Assembly (NCBI RefSeq): GCF_020085105.1
Contig: NC_058043.1
Span: 15,037,167 to 15,101,166 of the forward strand
Direction of reading: 5' to 3'
Source: Siniperca chuatsi
Lineage: Eukaryota; Chordata; Actinopteri; Centrarchiformes; Sinipercidae
Length of the DNA: 64,000 nt
The translations under genes and the position numbers were made by a program. Positions within the stretch are counted from its first letter, which is position 1; each line of letters begins with the position of its first letter. This document shows, piece after piece, positions 1 through 11,047 of this stretch. The notes beneath the pieces were generated by a model. It was not told the DNA's origin. It made no database searches and saw only the letters and a list, made by a program, of their open reading frames with translations.

Positions 1-202
1 ACACACCCTTCACCCAGTTCCACTAACTGCACAGGTTTAACTAAAGGCTACCCAACCCTGTCAGAATTAACTGTATATTTGCTGTTGAGCAAATATACAG
101 CACCAGGTAGCACCAGGTAGGGGAACAGCTACCTGTTTGTAAAGGGAAGTAAAGGGATTTGAAGGGGAAGTTGCTGAGAAATGGAAAACGTTACAGGTAA
201 CA
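1..202. other. Non-coding flank, no gene seen
   Basis: No coding exon or RNA gene is recognised. There is a small local duplication near 100-118 (CACCAGGTAG twice). Confidence 0.4.
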
Positions 203-290
203 TCGTAGAAAAGGTTTCAGTCGTAGTCATCTGGACACTGTTTTCAGAATCAAGACGTTTCGGCTCCCATCCGGAAGTCATTCTCAATTG
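203..290 (+). repeat. Dispersed short repeat, half-unit of the 25.6-kb foldback
   Basis: These 88 bp start with TCGTAGAAAAGG and end with TCATTCTCAATTG. They match, in reverse complement, the right arm of the palindromic element at 25643-25783. Two copies in one 64-kb window, in different structural states, show it is a dispersed repeat. A 66-aa open frame over it (181-381) is not considered a gene. Confidence 0.75.
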
Positions 291-1171
291 TGAAAAAATG
301 GGCCGGGAACTCAGAAATTTAAGCTACTCTGTGTTGCATAAGCCCTGCCCTCAGGAAGGAGTCTACCTGAGTATCTGTTGATTAGCTAGTTTCACCTGAA
401 ACTGACCTAATTGTTTCCATGATGGCCCACTAATCAGTAATCAGGCCTAAAGGTGGCAAAAAACATTTTAATATACCCTATCCAGATGGTCACCATTAAT
501 TGGTGAGAGGATCTTATATCTTTTTAATTAATGCTTTTTCAGCTGAGATAAAGTCAAGACCTGGCTGCTGTACATCTAAACTATTACTAGAAGAAGACTC
601 CTCACTGTGCTTTTCTGCACCACATGTTGTTTATAAAGAGGGGAGTTAAGGCTACGAGCCAGTAGTTGTTCAAGGCTGCAGGGTTTGGTTTCTTGGTAAC
701 AGGTTTTATTCCCTCTCTATCAAGCACCTGTTGCTTATCAAAGGACGACTGGAATGTGAAAACCTCAGCAAGCTGTTCAGCAGATGTATGAACAGTGTGA
801 AGACATGGCTAGATGTTTTGTTGGTGCTTGGGCTTTTACACAGCAGACGTGTTGACTTGACATAGCAGGAAAAGCCCAGGTGGAACTGATACCATTGACC
901 AGTACAAAAAAAAGTCAAAACATGCAAGACAAGATCATTATGTTCTGTATCAGCACAAAAGCAGAATCTTATCATTTTTTAGCATTTCCACTTCTGTAAG
1001 GTTTGTACCACTGAAATGTTTTACCTTTGGTTCAGTCAGAGTTTAAAAGCCTGCTCTGTGTAAGAACAGCTGGAGGGTTTCTGGGTGTAGCAGCCCACGT
1101 ATGTGAACTCATCAGTTCACACTCGGAGGCTCCTAGTGTTTCCTGCCAATACACCTTGGATATTTCAAAAT
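291..1171. other. Non-coding stretch left of the tandem array
   Basis: AT-rich sequence with short chance open frames only. No recognisable protein, RNA gene or clear repeat. The last bases (ATTTCAAAATG) share microhomology with the right end of the tandem repeat unit. Confidence 0.4.
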
Positions 1172-3344
1172 GTCTTCACCAGGTGGACACGTGCCCTTGG
1201 TTTTTATGTTCTCCTCAGTGTTATTACTTGAATCAATTAAAAGGGTACACTATGGGTGGGATGTTCCAGATGAACAAAGGTAAAAAAGGGGATTGTTTAT
1301 CTGTCTCATAATCATAGCTGCTGAAAAAAAGGTGCCTTTCATCTCAGCTTTGAATGCTGTTCTAGCAGAAATTAAAGATTTAATCAACATACCTGATTAC
1401 AGATTTCAGTAGCCAGATTCTCACTACAAAAGCTTGGAATCATCTTTAGTCACATTTTAATATCCTCCCCCCTAAAGTTAAAAATGTGTTTACATTGCAG
1501 TATTATGCATATTGAAAATTAGGGATGCAACTAACAATTATTTTCTACTGGGTACCGATCCAATACCAGAGTGGAACTCATTGCAATCATTTTTATTTAA
1601 CATGAAGACTGTTGTGGCACAAAAAACTGAGCTAGTTGGCGGCCCACCATGTCTACATGAAAAGTGACTATGGAAGCACAGAATTTTATGACATTGACAA
1701 AGAAACTGTATTTATTGTGGATCGGTTATGTCACGGTCGATACTCGATCTGCACTTGATACTCGAAGCAGATCCGGCGTATTGGATCAGTGCGTCCCGGT
1801 TATTTTGATTATCAATTAATCTGCCGAGTATTCTCTCAATTATCTGATTGTTTTGTCTATAAAATGTTAGAAAGTTTCCCAGGGTGCCATTCAAATTGTC
1901 TTCACCAGGTGGACACGTGCCCTTGGTTTTTATGTTCTCCTCAGTGTTATTACTTGAATCAATTAAAAGGGTACACTATGGGTGGGATGTTCCAGATGAA
2001 CAAAGGTAAAAAGGGGATTGTTTATCTGTCTCATAATCATAGCTGCTGAAAAAGGTGCCTTTCATCTCAGCTTTGAATGCTGTTCTAGCAGAAATTAAAG
2101 ATTTAATCAACATACCTGATTACAGATTTCAGTAGCCAGATTCTCACTACAAAAGCTTGGAATCATCTTTAGTCACATTTTAATATCCTCCCCTAAAGTT
2201 AAAAATGTGTTTACATTGCAGTATTATGCATATTGAAAATTAGGGATGCAACTAACAATTATTTTCTACTGGGTACCGATCCAATACCAGAGTGGAACTC
2301 ATTGCAATCATTTTTATTTAACATGAAGACTGTTGTGGCACAAAAAACTGAGCTAGTTGGCGGCCCACCATGTCTACATGAAAAGTGACTATGGAAGCAC
2401 AGAATTTTATGACATTGACAAAGAAACTGTATTTATTGTGGATCGGTTATGTCACGGTCGATACTCGATCTGCACTTGATACTCGAAGCAGATCCGGCGT
2501 ATTGGATCAGTGCGTCCCGGTTATTTTGATTATCAATTAATCTGCCGAGTATTCTCTCAATTATCTGATTGTTTTGTCTATAAAATGTTAGAAAGTTTCC
2601 CAGGGTGCCATTCAAATTGTCTTCACCAGGTGGACACGTGCCCTTGGTTTTTATGTTCTCCTCAGTGTTATTACTTGAATCAATTAAAAGGGTACACTAT
2701 GGGTGGGATGTTCCAGATGAACAAAGGTAAAAAAGGGGATTGTTTATCTGTCTCATAATCATAGCTGCTGAAAAAAAGGTGCCTTTCATCTCAGCTTTGA
2801 ATGCTGTTCTAGCAGAAATTAAAGATTTAATCAACATACCTGATTACAGATTTCAGTAGCCAGATTCTCACTACAAAAGCTTGGAATCATCTTTAGTCAC
2901 ATTTTAATATCCTCCCCCCTAAAGTTAAAAATGTGTTTACATTGCAGTATTATGCATATTGAAAATTAGGGATGCAACTAACAATTATTTTCTACTGGGT
3001 ACCGATCCAATACCAGAGTGGAACTCATTGCAATCATTTTTATTTAACATGAAGACTGTTGTGGCACAAAAAACTGAGCTAGTTGGCGGCCCACCATGTC
3101 TACATGAAAAGTGACTATGGAAGCACAGAATTTTATGACATTGACAAAGAAACTGTATTTATTGTGGATCGGTTATGTCACGGTCGATACTCGATCTGCA
3201 CTTGATACTCGAAGCAGATCCGGCGTATTGGATCAGTGCGTCCCGGTTATTTTGATTATCAATTAATCTGCCGAGTATTCTCTCAATTATCTGATTGTTT
3301 TGTCTATAAAATGTTAGAAAGTTTCCCAGGGTGCCATTCAAATT
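1172..3344. repeat. Threefold tandem repeat, ~726-bp unit
   Basis: Three head-to-tail copies start at GTCTTCACCAGG: 1172-1897 (726 bp), 1898-2618 (721 bp) and 2619-3344 (726 bp). The copies look almost identical. The middle copy is 5 bp shorter, explained by three homopolymers (one A fewer in AAAAAAGGGG, two A fewer in GAAAAAAAGG, two C fewer in CCTCCCCCCTA). Short open frames of 60-86 aa recur in each copy on both strands; they have no recognisable domain and are repeat artefacts. The unit contains fish dispersed-repeat sequence (see the nested-element entry). The near identity implies recent duplication or homogenisation. Confidence 0.9.
1523..1891. mobile_element. Dispersed repeat interrupted by a second element (first array unit)
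   Basis: GGGATGCAACTAACAATTAT at about 1523 and GATTATCAATTAATCTGC at about 1807 resemble two adjoining parts of a repeat family common in fish genomes. Between them (about 1549-1800) lies a segment beginning GGGTACCGATCCAATACC and ending GGATCAGTGCGTCCC, which contains the mutual inverse motifs CCGATCCAATAC and GTATTGGATCAG. I infer a second small DNA element inserted in the first. The same arrangement recurs in the other two array units. Family names are from memory and were not searched. Confidence 0.45.
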
Positions 3345-3590
3345 GCTCGTTTTGTAAAAGTATTTTATTTATTATGATACAAAACAGAGATAAGCTGAAA
3401 GTGATTCAAACAAACAAACAATTCATTATGAAAATAGTGATCGATTAAAGAGGCACTTCACTGACTTGTCATGAGGAGGACTATTGTATTGTATAATGTC
3501 TTCTGTGGCTCTGAAAGGAGCTTTCTAACGTTGGGAAAAATAACCCTGACGATGTCATTAGATGAGGACATTTAGGAGGCAGAGAGGGTC
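3345..3590. repeat. Decayed continuation of the repeat after the array
   Basis: After the third unit the sequence continues as GCTCGTTTTGTAAAAG and runs to GATCGATTAAAG near 3440. This looks like the natural downstream part of the dispersed repeat that forms the right end of each array unit. Nothing else is recognised up to 3590. Confidence 0.4.
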
Positions 3591-3593
3591 TAA

Positions 3594-3907
3594 TGCCGCG
3601 TTCATGTCATATGGGAGACAGGAAAGATTCCCATGATAACTTGCGAGCGTTCGCGTCATCGAGACGGTTCTGTGATTACAGAGTTGGTTGCGTAAGCAAT
3701 ATAATACTGTGCTTCGACAATATAACACCATATCCATTCAGTGTGGGTTTAATTACATTAAATGACAGTCTTCAGTCACTTCTGTATTAGTTAGTGACAA
3801 GTCAGATATATCGGAGCGTTCTGAAAAATTAGTATGACCTGGAAGTAGATGAGAACGCTCTTTACAAGACGAAACACGTTTTACACCGATATGACATGAA
3901 CGCAGCA
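3594..3907. mobile_element. Miniature DNA transposon (MITE), TAA target duplication
   Basis: The 314-bp element has terminal inverted repeats: TGCCGCGTTCATGTCATAT at the left end and ATATGACATGAACGCAGCA at the right end, with one mismatch. TAA flanks it on both sides (3591-3593 and 3908-3910). A 3-bp TAA duplication is typical of PIF/Harbinger-type elements, so a non-autonomous member of that superfamily is likely. The open frame at 3593-3790 has no transposase features. Confidence 0.75.
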
Positions 3908-4205
3908 TAATGAAACACCCTATGGAGTGGTATTATGGGAATTGTAGGATCCAGTGTTTTAAGAGCCATTAGGAACTAAAAGTTTAGATATCTCTGCCTC
4001 TGCTGCTTTGATTTTGTAAGTCCCCTAGTTCTGTCTAATAATCGCTAGAGTGCTACTGAAAATATCACATTGGTGTCAACAAAGTGATTTTGTTTGCATA
4101 TCAGCATTATCTACATGCAATTTTTTTTAAATAATTCTTTATTAAGTTTCAACAAGTTTAATACAAAACCACAAAAACAAAAGCACAACATAGACTGTCC
4201 CATCA

Positions 4206-4698
4206 TCACACGACTCGGCGGTACATGTTCAGCGGGAAGCAGCAGCATCCATGGGGGAAGGAGGCGGCGGCGGCGGCGGCAGAGAGAGGGGGGAGGGTGG
4301 GGTGAAGTCTTTGGTATTTCCCCTCGGCGTCCAATCGCAACCGGCTGCGGTGGTTTTGTGTATTTTCCAAACTCAACTCAACGGACCTGGGTGGGGCCTC
4401 GGCGGGGGGGGGGGCAGAATATACATCCTGTTTCACACAGACTGAGTTTGCACAGTGGAAACGTGGCCGGCAGTCTAAGTTAGAGGAAAAAAAAGTCTGA
4501 CAGTTTTGTCGATTAGACTGTTGTTATCAAGGCGCTAAAGATATTTCGTCGTCTGCGAGATTAGTTAACCGTTGAAGTTAGCCAGGTTTTGTAACGTTGT
4601 AGATTCAGCTAAGAGTGGTTTATTTACACTTTTAGTCGTCTTCGTAGTTTAAGTTTTGATTGTTGACTCTAGTGTAAAAGGTTTTATCGGTAGTCAAT
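4206..4698 (+). promoter_or_regulatory. rassf1: GC-rich promoter and 5' UTR of rassf1 (short isoform)
   Basis: Immediately upstream of the rassf1 start the sequence turns GC-rich and CpG-containing, with (GGC)n at 4263-4280 and an 11-G run at 4404-4414, in contrast to the AT-rich flanks. This matches an unmethylated island promoter for the RASSF1C-type first exon. The transcription start cannot be placed. Open frames across it (4094-4483, both strands) are low-complexity and were rejected as genes. Confidence 0.55.
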
Positions 4699-7600
4699 AT
4701 GACAAACGCGGCCATCAGCTCGGACAAAACTCCCTCCTTCGAGATGACCTGGGGCAGCTCCACCAGCAGCGGCTACTGCAGCGAGGAGGACCCCGACTCC
4801 GAGTTTGAGCAGTACTTCACCGCCCGGACATCTTTCTTCCCCAAAACCAAGAAGGCAAACGTTAATGCTAACGTTAATGCTAACGTAAACCAGGTGAGAG
4901 GAAGAAAATAAACGTTAGGCTTGAATCAAAGTCATGTCGTGAGTGAGACCAGAGAGATGGGTGATGGGTGGTTCTCCATAACTACTCTCGCGTTATTTGA
5001 TATTTCTGCTCTCTTGCTCACAGTTTCTATGTTTAATTAAAGTATTTTATCCACTAACCCTACTTTTAGGGGTCACATGCTAGGGTGTGTTGCTCAGCAG
5101 CTCAAGGGCAGCCGACAGAGAAGATGCTTGCCAAGTGAGCTTGCAGGTTAAGGGTGGAGTTCTTGTTCCTCCAGTTTTGAGTAAACAGACATGAGACTTA
5201 AATCGTGTGAACCTTAATTATAAAATGCATATCAGCACTGGGAAAAAGCAGCAACTGGTTTTGGCTTAGAAACTCATCAGTGCGTCTTTTTATTGTAACA
5301 AGCACAGACCCACAGCTGAACTCATGGTGAGAACAACTCAAATGTCATGTTTTGTGACGCACACCCGCTTCTAAAGTTTCCGGCTTAACACCCACTGTTA
5401 ATTGACTATTCCTTCAGTTGTCTCACACTTATTTCTCAATCTCAGATGAGTCATGTATTGTTTTTTATTTGTTCATTTTCTGTTCCCTTTTGTCACCCAC
5501 ACCCACTCACGTATCAGCTTTCTTTATTGAGAAACAGACAGTTTACTGTAAAATTCATTGACATTCACCATTTTCTGTCCCTGTACAGAAGCCATTTTTG
5601 TTTTATGTTGTTGGCACTTTCAACATTGTGTTTTTGATGTGACACTCCTTTTGTGGACATGTAGAGGCACAGTTGTTGCGTATGTTTATCCTCCTACCGT
5701 TACCATACTGGAAAGCTCCACTTGGCCCTCATATATTGATTTATTGACTTGTTAACAGCAGCATATTAACTCTACAGTAAGTCACTCTGCCTAAGGATTG
5801 CTACTATTGATCTTGTTCTGCTTGACATCAATTTGTAAGCTACCCAGCCATTTTTAATGCTTGCAACTTTGCCTGGTTTTAATTGACAATAGATGGAGCC
5901 AGGATAGAGTTAGATACATTTTCACAATTTTTTTGTACATTTATGCTAAAATGCTTGTTCATAATAGTGGAGAAATCTGCATAAGTATTGATTTAGATGT
6001 TAGCAGCATCCTTAGGACTGTAAGGATATTGATATAGGATTTTACTCCTCAGGAAACCCCCTGCTCCTACCTCGAGGAATTAGCTGGAGTACAGTGAGGA
6101 AAATAAATTTGTTCTGTTGAATTTTCTTTCTATGCAGGAAATGCCAGTTGGTCAGTAGACACAGGAAAAATGCCCTAATTGAGCTAACAGTCATGCAGAT
6201 GCTAGAGGCCCAATGTGCATGACTGAAACATGACTGGGAGCGTGCGGTTGATGAGGCAGCTGACTTCACAGGATGTGCCTGTAAAACAAGGGAGGGCATT
6301 GTCTCTCCCACTTGTGAGAGGGGAGGTTATTTTTACATGAATACCAAGTTGAGGAATGCAGTGCAGAACTGTTGGTCGCAGTCATTGCAGACAGCTGCAT
6401 GTTGCCCCCCCACACACACACACACACACACATCCTCCTCCCTTTACCCCCCCGCCTACACCGAGGGATGGGAGCAGTCAAACAGGATTGGGCAGAGCTG
6501 ACATCATTGTTTCCTTTGCTACGTTGTCAGGAAGTTGAGTCTGATGCAATTGGTGCTCACTGTTAGAAATAACAAAACCTGACAAAGTGAAGTAACAACA
6601 CCTTTTATTTAAGGGTGGGTGTTTGTAATCCTCTTCTAAACAACCCTGGGTTCATGCAATAAAAACACCCGTTCTCAATTCCTGAAAAACTTATTTTGAG
6701 ACGTACAATGTTTTCATTCAAAAGCAGCGTGTTGTAAAGAGATTTTTTTTTTCCCTGTGTAAAAGTCCTGCCCTTGTGAACTGCACTTACTCAAGAGGGT
6801 CACACTTCCTTCATGTTTTTGTGATTGGTACAAAAAATATAAGTTATCCATAACGTCTGTAATTATTACAGAACATGTCCTTTTTAATGTCACAACCCCA
6901 TGGCCATATCCAGTGATAGTGCAATGTGTGTGTTGTGCTGGGGTTTACCTTGTTCCTGTTGTGGTTTGGCGGTGAGCACTGACACCTGGTGGTTTAATTT
7001 GTAACTCCTCACTGTCTCCTCCAGGATGAACAAATTGAATTGGGAAAGCAGGAGTTGACCAGTGTAGATATTCAGCAGAAGGTGAAGGAATACAACGCTC
7101 AAATCAACAGCAATCTGTTCATGAACATTGTGAGTAGTGATGATTCACAACAAATCCATGCATTTAAATGTAAAGGTGTTCAGTGTAACATTTTTGTTTT
7201 TCTCAACAGAACAAGGATGGTTCTTACACTGGCTTCATAAAGGTGCAGTTCAAGTTGGTGCGACCCGTGTCAGTTCCACCTCCAAAGAAAGGAGGTCACG
7301 ATGCTGGAGGGAGGAGGGCTAGCGGAGTGAAGCGCCGCACGTCTTTCTACCTGCCAAAGGATGCATCCAAGCACCTACACATAAGCTCACGCACCTCTGC
7401 TCGCGAGGTCATCGAGGCTCTGTTGAAAAAGTTTACAGTGGTGGACAATCCTGGCAAGTTTGCTCTGTTTGAGCGCAGCGAGCGCCATGACCAGGGTATT
7501 ACTCCTTTTTTCATTATGTTTACACGTTGAACTCCTGCAGTGTGTGTGTGTTTTTTTGTTTTTTTAAATCTAAATTTGTATACTGTGCACTAAATATAGT

Positions 7601-7996
7601 CTTTTTGTCTGCCTCCTTCAGTTTACGTTCGCAAGCTGTCCGATGATGAGCGTCCGCTCCGTCTGCGTCTGTGTGCTGGGCCCAATGAGAAAGTCCTCAG
7701 TTTTGTTCTGAAAGAGAATGAAACTGGAGAAGTCAACGTGAGTGCAACATGAACATGGGAATAAAGGATCAAAACCATGCGTTAGATCCAGCAAACATGG
7801 TTAGTTTATATACTGTATGTACACTAATGTGATTTTTCTGTCTTTACAGTGGCATGCCTTCTCCATGCCCGAGTTAAAGAACTTCATACGCATTCTGCAG
7901 CGTGAAGAGGAGGAACACGTCAAGCAGATAGTGCAGCGGTACGCTCTGGCCCGCACTCAGATGCAGGAGGCTCTGGCTGGCTCGACCCCCGGCTGA
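4699..7996 (+). CDS. rassf1: Ras association domain-containing protein 1, RASSF1C-type isoform
   Basis: Five coding exons: 4699-4893, 7025-7129, 7210-7495, 7622-7737 and 7850-7996, all with GT-AG introns and a continuous frame of 282 aa (human RASSF1C is about 270). The N-terminus MTNAAISSDKTPSFEMTW followed by SSGYCSEEDPDSEFEQYFTA is the RASSF1C first-exon signature. A Ras-association fold follows (about residues 142-232, RRTSFYLPKD to VLSFVLKE), then a C-terminal SARAH helix (about 235-279, WHAFSMPELKNFIRILQREE), which in this family binds MST kinases and dimerises. RASSF1 is a scaffold linking Ras-like GTPases to Hippo/MST signalling and microtubules. The C1 zinc-finger first exons of the RASSF1A form were not found in the window and may lie further upstream. 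The end of exon 1 carries a short NVNA repeat. Neighbour tusc2 supports RASSF1 over other RASSF members. Confidence 0.95.
4894..7024 (+). other. rassf1: rassf1 intron 1
   Basis: A 2.1-kb intron bounded by CAG|GTGAGAGG and CTCCTCCAG|GATGAA. It contains a (CA)n tract at 6410-6432. No additional exon or recognisable mobile element was seen. Confidence 0.8.
6410..6432. repeat. (CA)n microsatellite in rassf1 intron 1
   Basis: A 23-bp uninterrupted CA repeat preceded by a C run. Open frames on both strands over it are low-complexity artefacts. Confidence 0.9.
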
Positions 7997-9015
7997 GGCG
8001 ACTCTGTGCTTGGGGTTAAAACGTGCACCTCTTGGCTGGACAATCACCTGAAGATGACCAGACATCGCTGCATCCAAAGATCCCAGAGAACATAACTCGA
8101 AAACGCCTCTTTGGTGAACGAGAGAGTGAGACAGGGCGCAAGACAATGAGAGAGAGAGAGCTAGCGCGAATGTGCGTGTGAAATGATGCGAGAGATGAGA
8201 AGTGCCTTACACCTGGAGAGTCTGATGTGCCTGAGAGAATGAGTTGAGAGAAGTGAAGACTGGCAGATGAGACTGTGGTTGTATCCAGAAATATCTGTTG
8301 TTATTGGTTACCATCTAAAAAACAACCGATGTGTCACTTTAACTTTTAATGTCAGTGATGTTTTGGCATTTTTAGGTTTAAAAAAAAATCCCATGTGTTG
8401 ATTAAGCATTTGTAGATGCAGTGCTGAAGTCAAGCCCTATGTTGTAACTGAGCAGATAATCACATGTCTGGAAGTTAAATTCCTTTTCTTTTTCACAATC
8501 ATGACATTACTGCCAAGTTTAGATAAACTCAATCTGGTCCTTAAACAACCTACCATAAAAACCATACTTCTTAACCTGATTTTGGCCTTTATCCTGTTAG
8601 AAAGTTAAATACACGTTTGTTGCTGAAAGGTATCTGGATTTTCATTTGACCCAGGCTCAAAAGTCTGCCACGTCCTCTCGACACCCCTGATGGGTGCAAC
8701 TCAATTTTTTTTATTTTACTGTCAATTTGTGAGCTTGACTGATGTATGGACATTTGTATGCAGTTATGAATGTCAGAGAGCAGTGTCGAAGTCACTCTGG
8801 TTGACTGGAATCTTGAATGAATATTGGTATACATGTGTTTCACTGGAAGCCCTTTGTCATTCCTTATATCTTTGTTTTTACTGTCCTCTTAAAAGAAAAT
8901 GTTTGTCTTCTGTTTTTCAATTCACTTTAATTGTATCTGTCTATGCACAAATTTACATGTTGTAGCAACCTTCAAAATGTTGTGATAAATGTGCACTGCA
9001 TTCAGTAAAGAATTT
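7997..9015 (+). other. rassf1: Probable rassf1 3' UTR
   Basis: About 1 kb follows the stop codon without another gene. A purine-rich (GAGA)n stretch lies near 8115-8160. No canonical AATAAA is seen near the end; the variant AGTAAA at about 9005 in CATTCAGTAAAGAATTT is the best polyadenylation candidate. The 3' end is therefore uncertain. Confidence 0.45.
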
Positions 9016-9239
9016 CCTCATTCTATCAAGTTTTTGTATTTTTCAGATATCAAACATGAATGAATGTTAAAATATTTGCCCTATTACATGGCATTCCGTA
9101 TATGCATGCCCTTCAAGCACTCAAATTAATTCCCATTTCGGACCTAGACTTAAATGCATTTTTTATCTCACCATTATTTAGATTAACATCCCTAATGAGG
9201 TCAAGTAGTTTTAAGTACACTGTTTTGCTTTAACTGTAG

Positions 9240-9600
9240 GTGCCTCCTGTCTGTCAGATCAGCTGATCGCCTCATCGTAAGGACTAGGACCTAAACAGCT
9301 AACGCTAGCTTAACGTAGCTGGTGGTAAAAGTTATGACAGGACATGGCGATTTAATTGTCTGTGATAAGGTATGATATTGACCAGACGCACGTTTGAAAG
9401 TATCGTTTTTGGCGGTGTACGGCAAAGATAATCCTGTGTTTGTTTTGGAGATAGCTCTGCCTTGTCTAGCTAGTTATCATTTAGCTATCGTAGCTAACCT
9501 GCGTCAGCGGCAGAAGCTAACAGGCTAACTCACCTAAATGTGCAGGTATCGTTAGCGAGTTGTTATTAGCCACATTGGCCGAATATCAAGGGGGCGCTTT
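9240..9600 (+). promoter_or_regulatory. tusc2: Probable tusc2 promoter and non-coding first exon
   Basis: The sequence has many GCTAAC/GCTAGC-type words and more CpG than its flanks. A donor-like site GATAAG|GTATGA ends at 9369. Coding exon 1 has an acceptor at about 10139 (TTTTCAG|ATCCTGG) ahead of its 5' UTR, so an untranslated first exon upstream is required; this region is the likely source. The exact start is unknown. Confidence 0.45.
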
Positions 9601-10227
9601 TATGTAATAAAGACTGCGTGCATTAGGTATAAAACGATAGCTGTGTTTATAAGTTAATATAGCAGTGTAACTAACATTGTGAATCAGATTGCTTGCGTTT
9701 TGTGTTCGGTAGTTGTATGGCCCAGTTTGTTAGCTTCCGGTAAAGCTAGCATAACGTAAATCACTCCAAAAATGTCAGGCTTAGTGAGTTCATATTTTCA
9801 TAGTACTTTCATGTAAGTTAAGCTTGAGAAGCTTTAACAGTTCTTATGTCAACATCTTTAATTCAATTGCGTCTTGAATTGGACAAATTAATTTTACAGG
9901 GTAAAATGGGCATTAATCACATTGACAATAGTGATAACTGCATTAAATGTAATGTTTTATATAGCCATTCATCAAAAAAGAATTAGATCCAACTAGTGTG
10001 CAGTCACTTACTAAACAAATGGGTCTTTATAGTAGGCAGCAGAGTTACACAAGTAGTCACACACCTAAACACCACCAGGCAGAGAAAGTCAAGTCTGATT
10101 GGAAATGTGTTCTTTCTTTGTGCACTTTTACTTTTCAGATCCTGGCTTTGATAAGGAATTGAGAGCGTCTGGCCAGCAACCAGATTGAAAGCTTTAATTG
10201 GAGACTAACTATGCCTTATCTCTGAGG

Positions 10228-10988
10228 ATGGGAGGAAGTGGATCCAAAGCCAAAGGTGTCTGGCCTTTCTCGAGCAGTGGAGCTGGAGGTGATTCAGCCA
10301 GTGATGGGAACGAGCAGTCTGTGGCCCGACTCAAAGGTTCCAGAAATGCAACACCATTTGTTTTTACCAGGAGGAGGTAAATTGTACATGATTAGAAAAT
10401 GGTAAAGGGTTGATTCACTTAAATCAACATATTTTATATTTCTGACACCCAAATACAATGGAGGTGAATGACTAGATTATAAGAAAGTAGAGAGATGGGG
10501 AATGACATTCAGCAAACACCCTAGGCCGGATGGAAGCGGGCACGCTGCGGTTCATGGTCAGCGCCTAGGCCACCAGGACGCCCCTAACAAAATATTTGTT
10601 ACGCACAGCAGCTCTATGTGTTTCTAGAGACAAAGTCCTGGTTACACAGAATAATCCACAGACTTCGCTGTCAACAGCTTTTATTAGAACTACTTTCTGC
10701 TGAAGAAATAGTCCCAATGAAAACTGTCCACAGTGAGGTATGGTGATTATGCTGGGTTTCAGAGGCAGATCAGTTTAATTCAGTAACTTTAGTCGTCCAC
10801 AGTGGGGCAATTAAAAAGAGTAGATTGTAGAGCAGACATGCAGCTCAATAAAACACATGGAAAACATGAAATAATACACTAAATTGTTAAAAAATACTAA
10901 AGTATATAAGTATATAAGTTTAAAGTGCATAGTACGTGCTACGTGCTAGGCATCAGTCAGTGGTGGGGGTAAGTGAGAAAATATATAG

Positions 10989-11047
<59 letters not shown>

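Noticed and set aside
1712..3341. Recurring 60-86-aa open frames in the tandem array on both strands
   Set aside because: They arise from the same repeated DNA, overlap on opposite strands and show no domain or coding signature.
4094..4483. 129-aa frame and its opposite-strand partner in the GC-rich block before rassf1
   Set aside because: Low-complexity Arg/Gly/Pro-rich translation of a CpG promoter.
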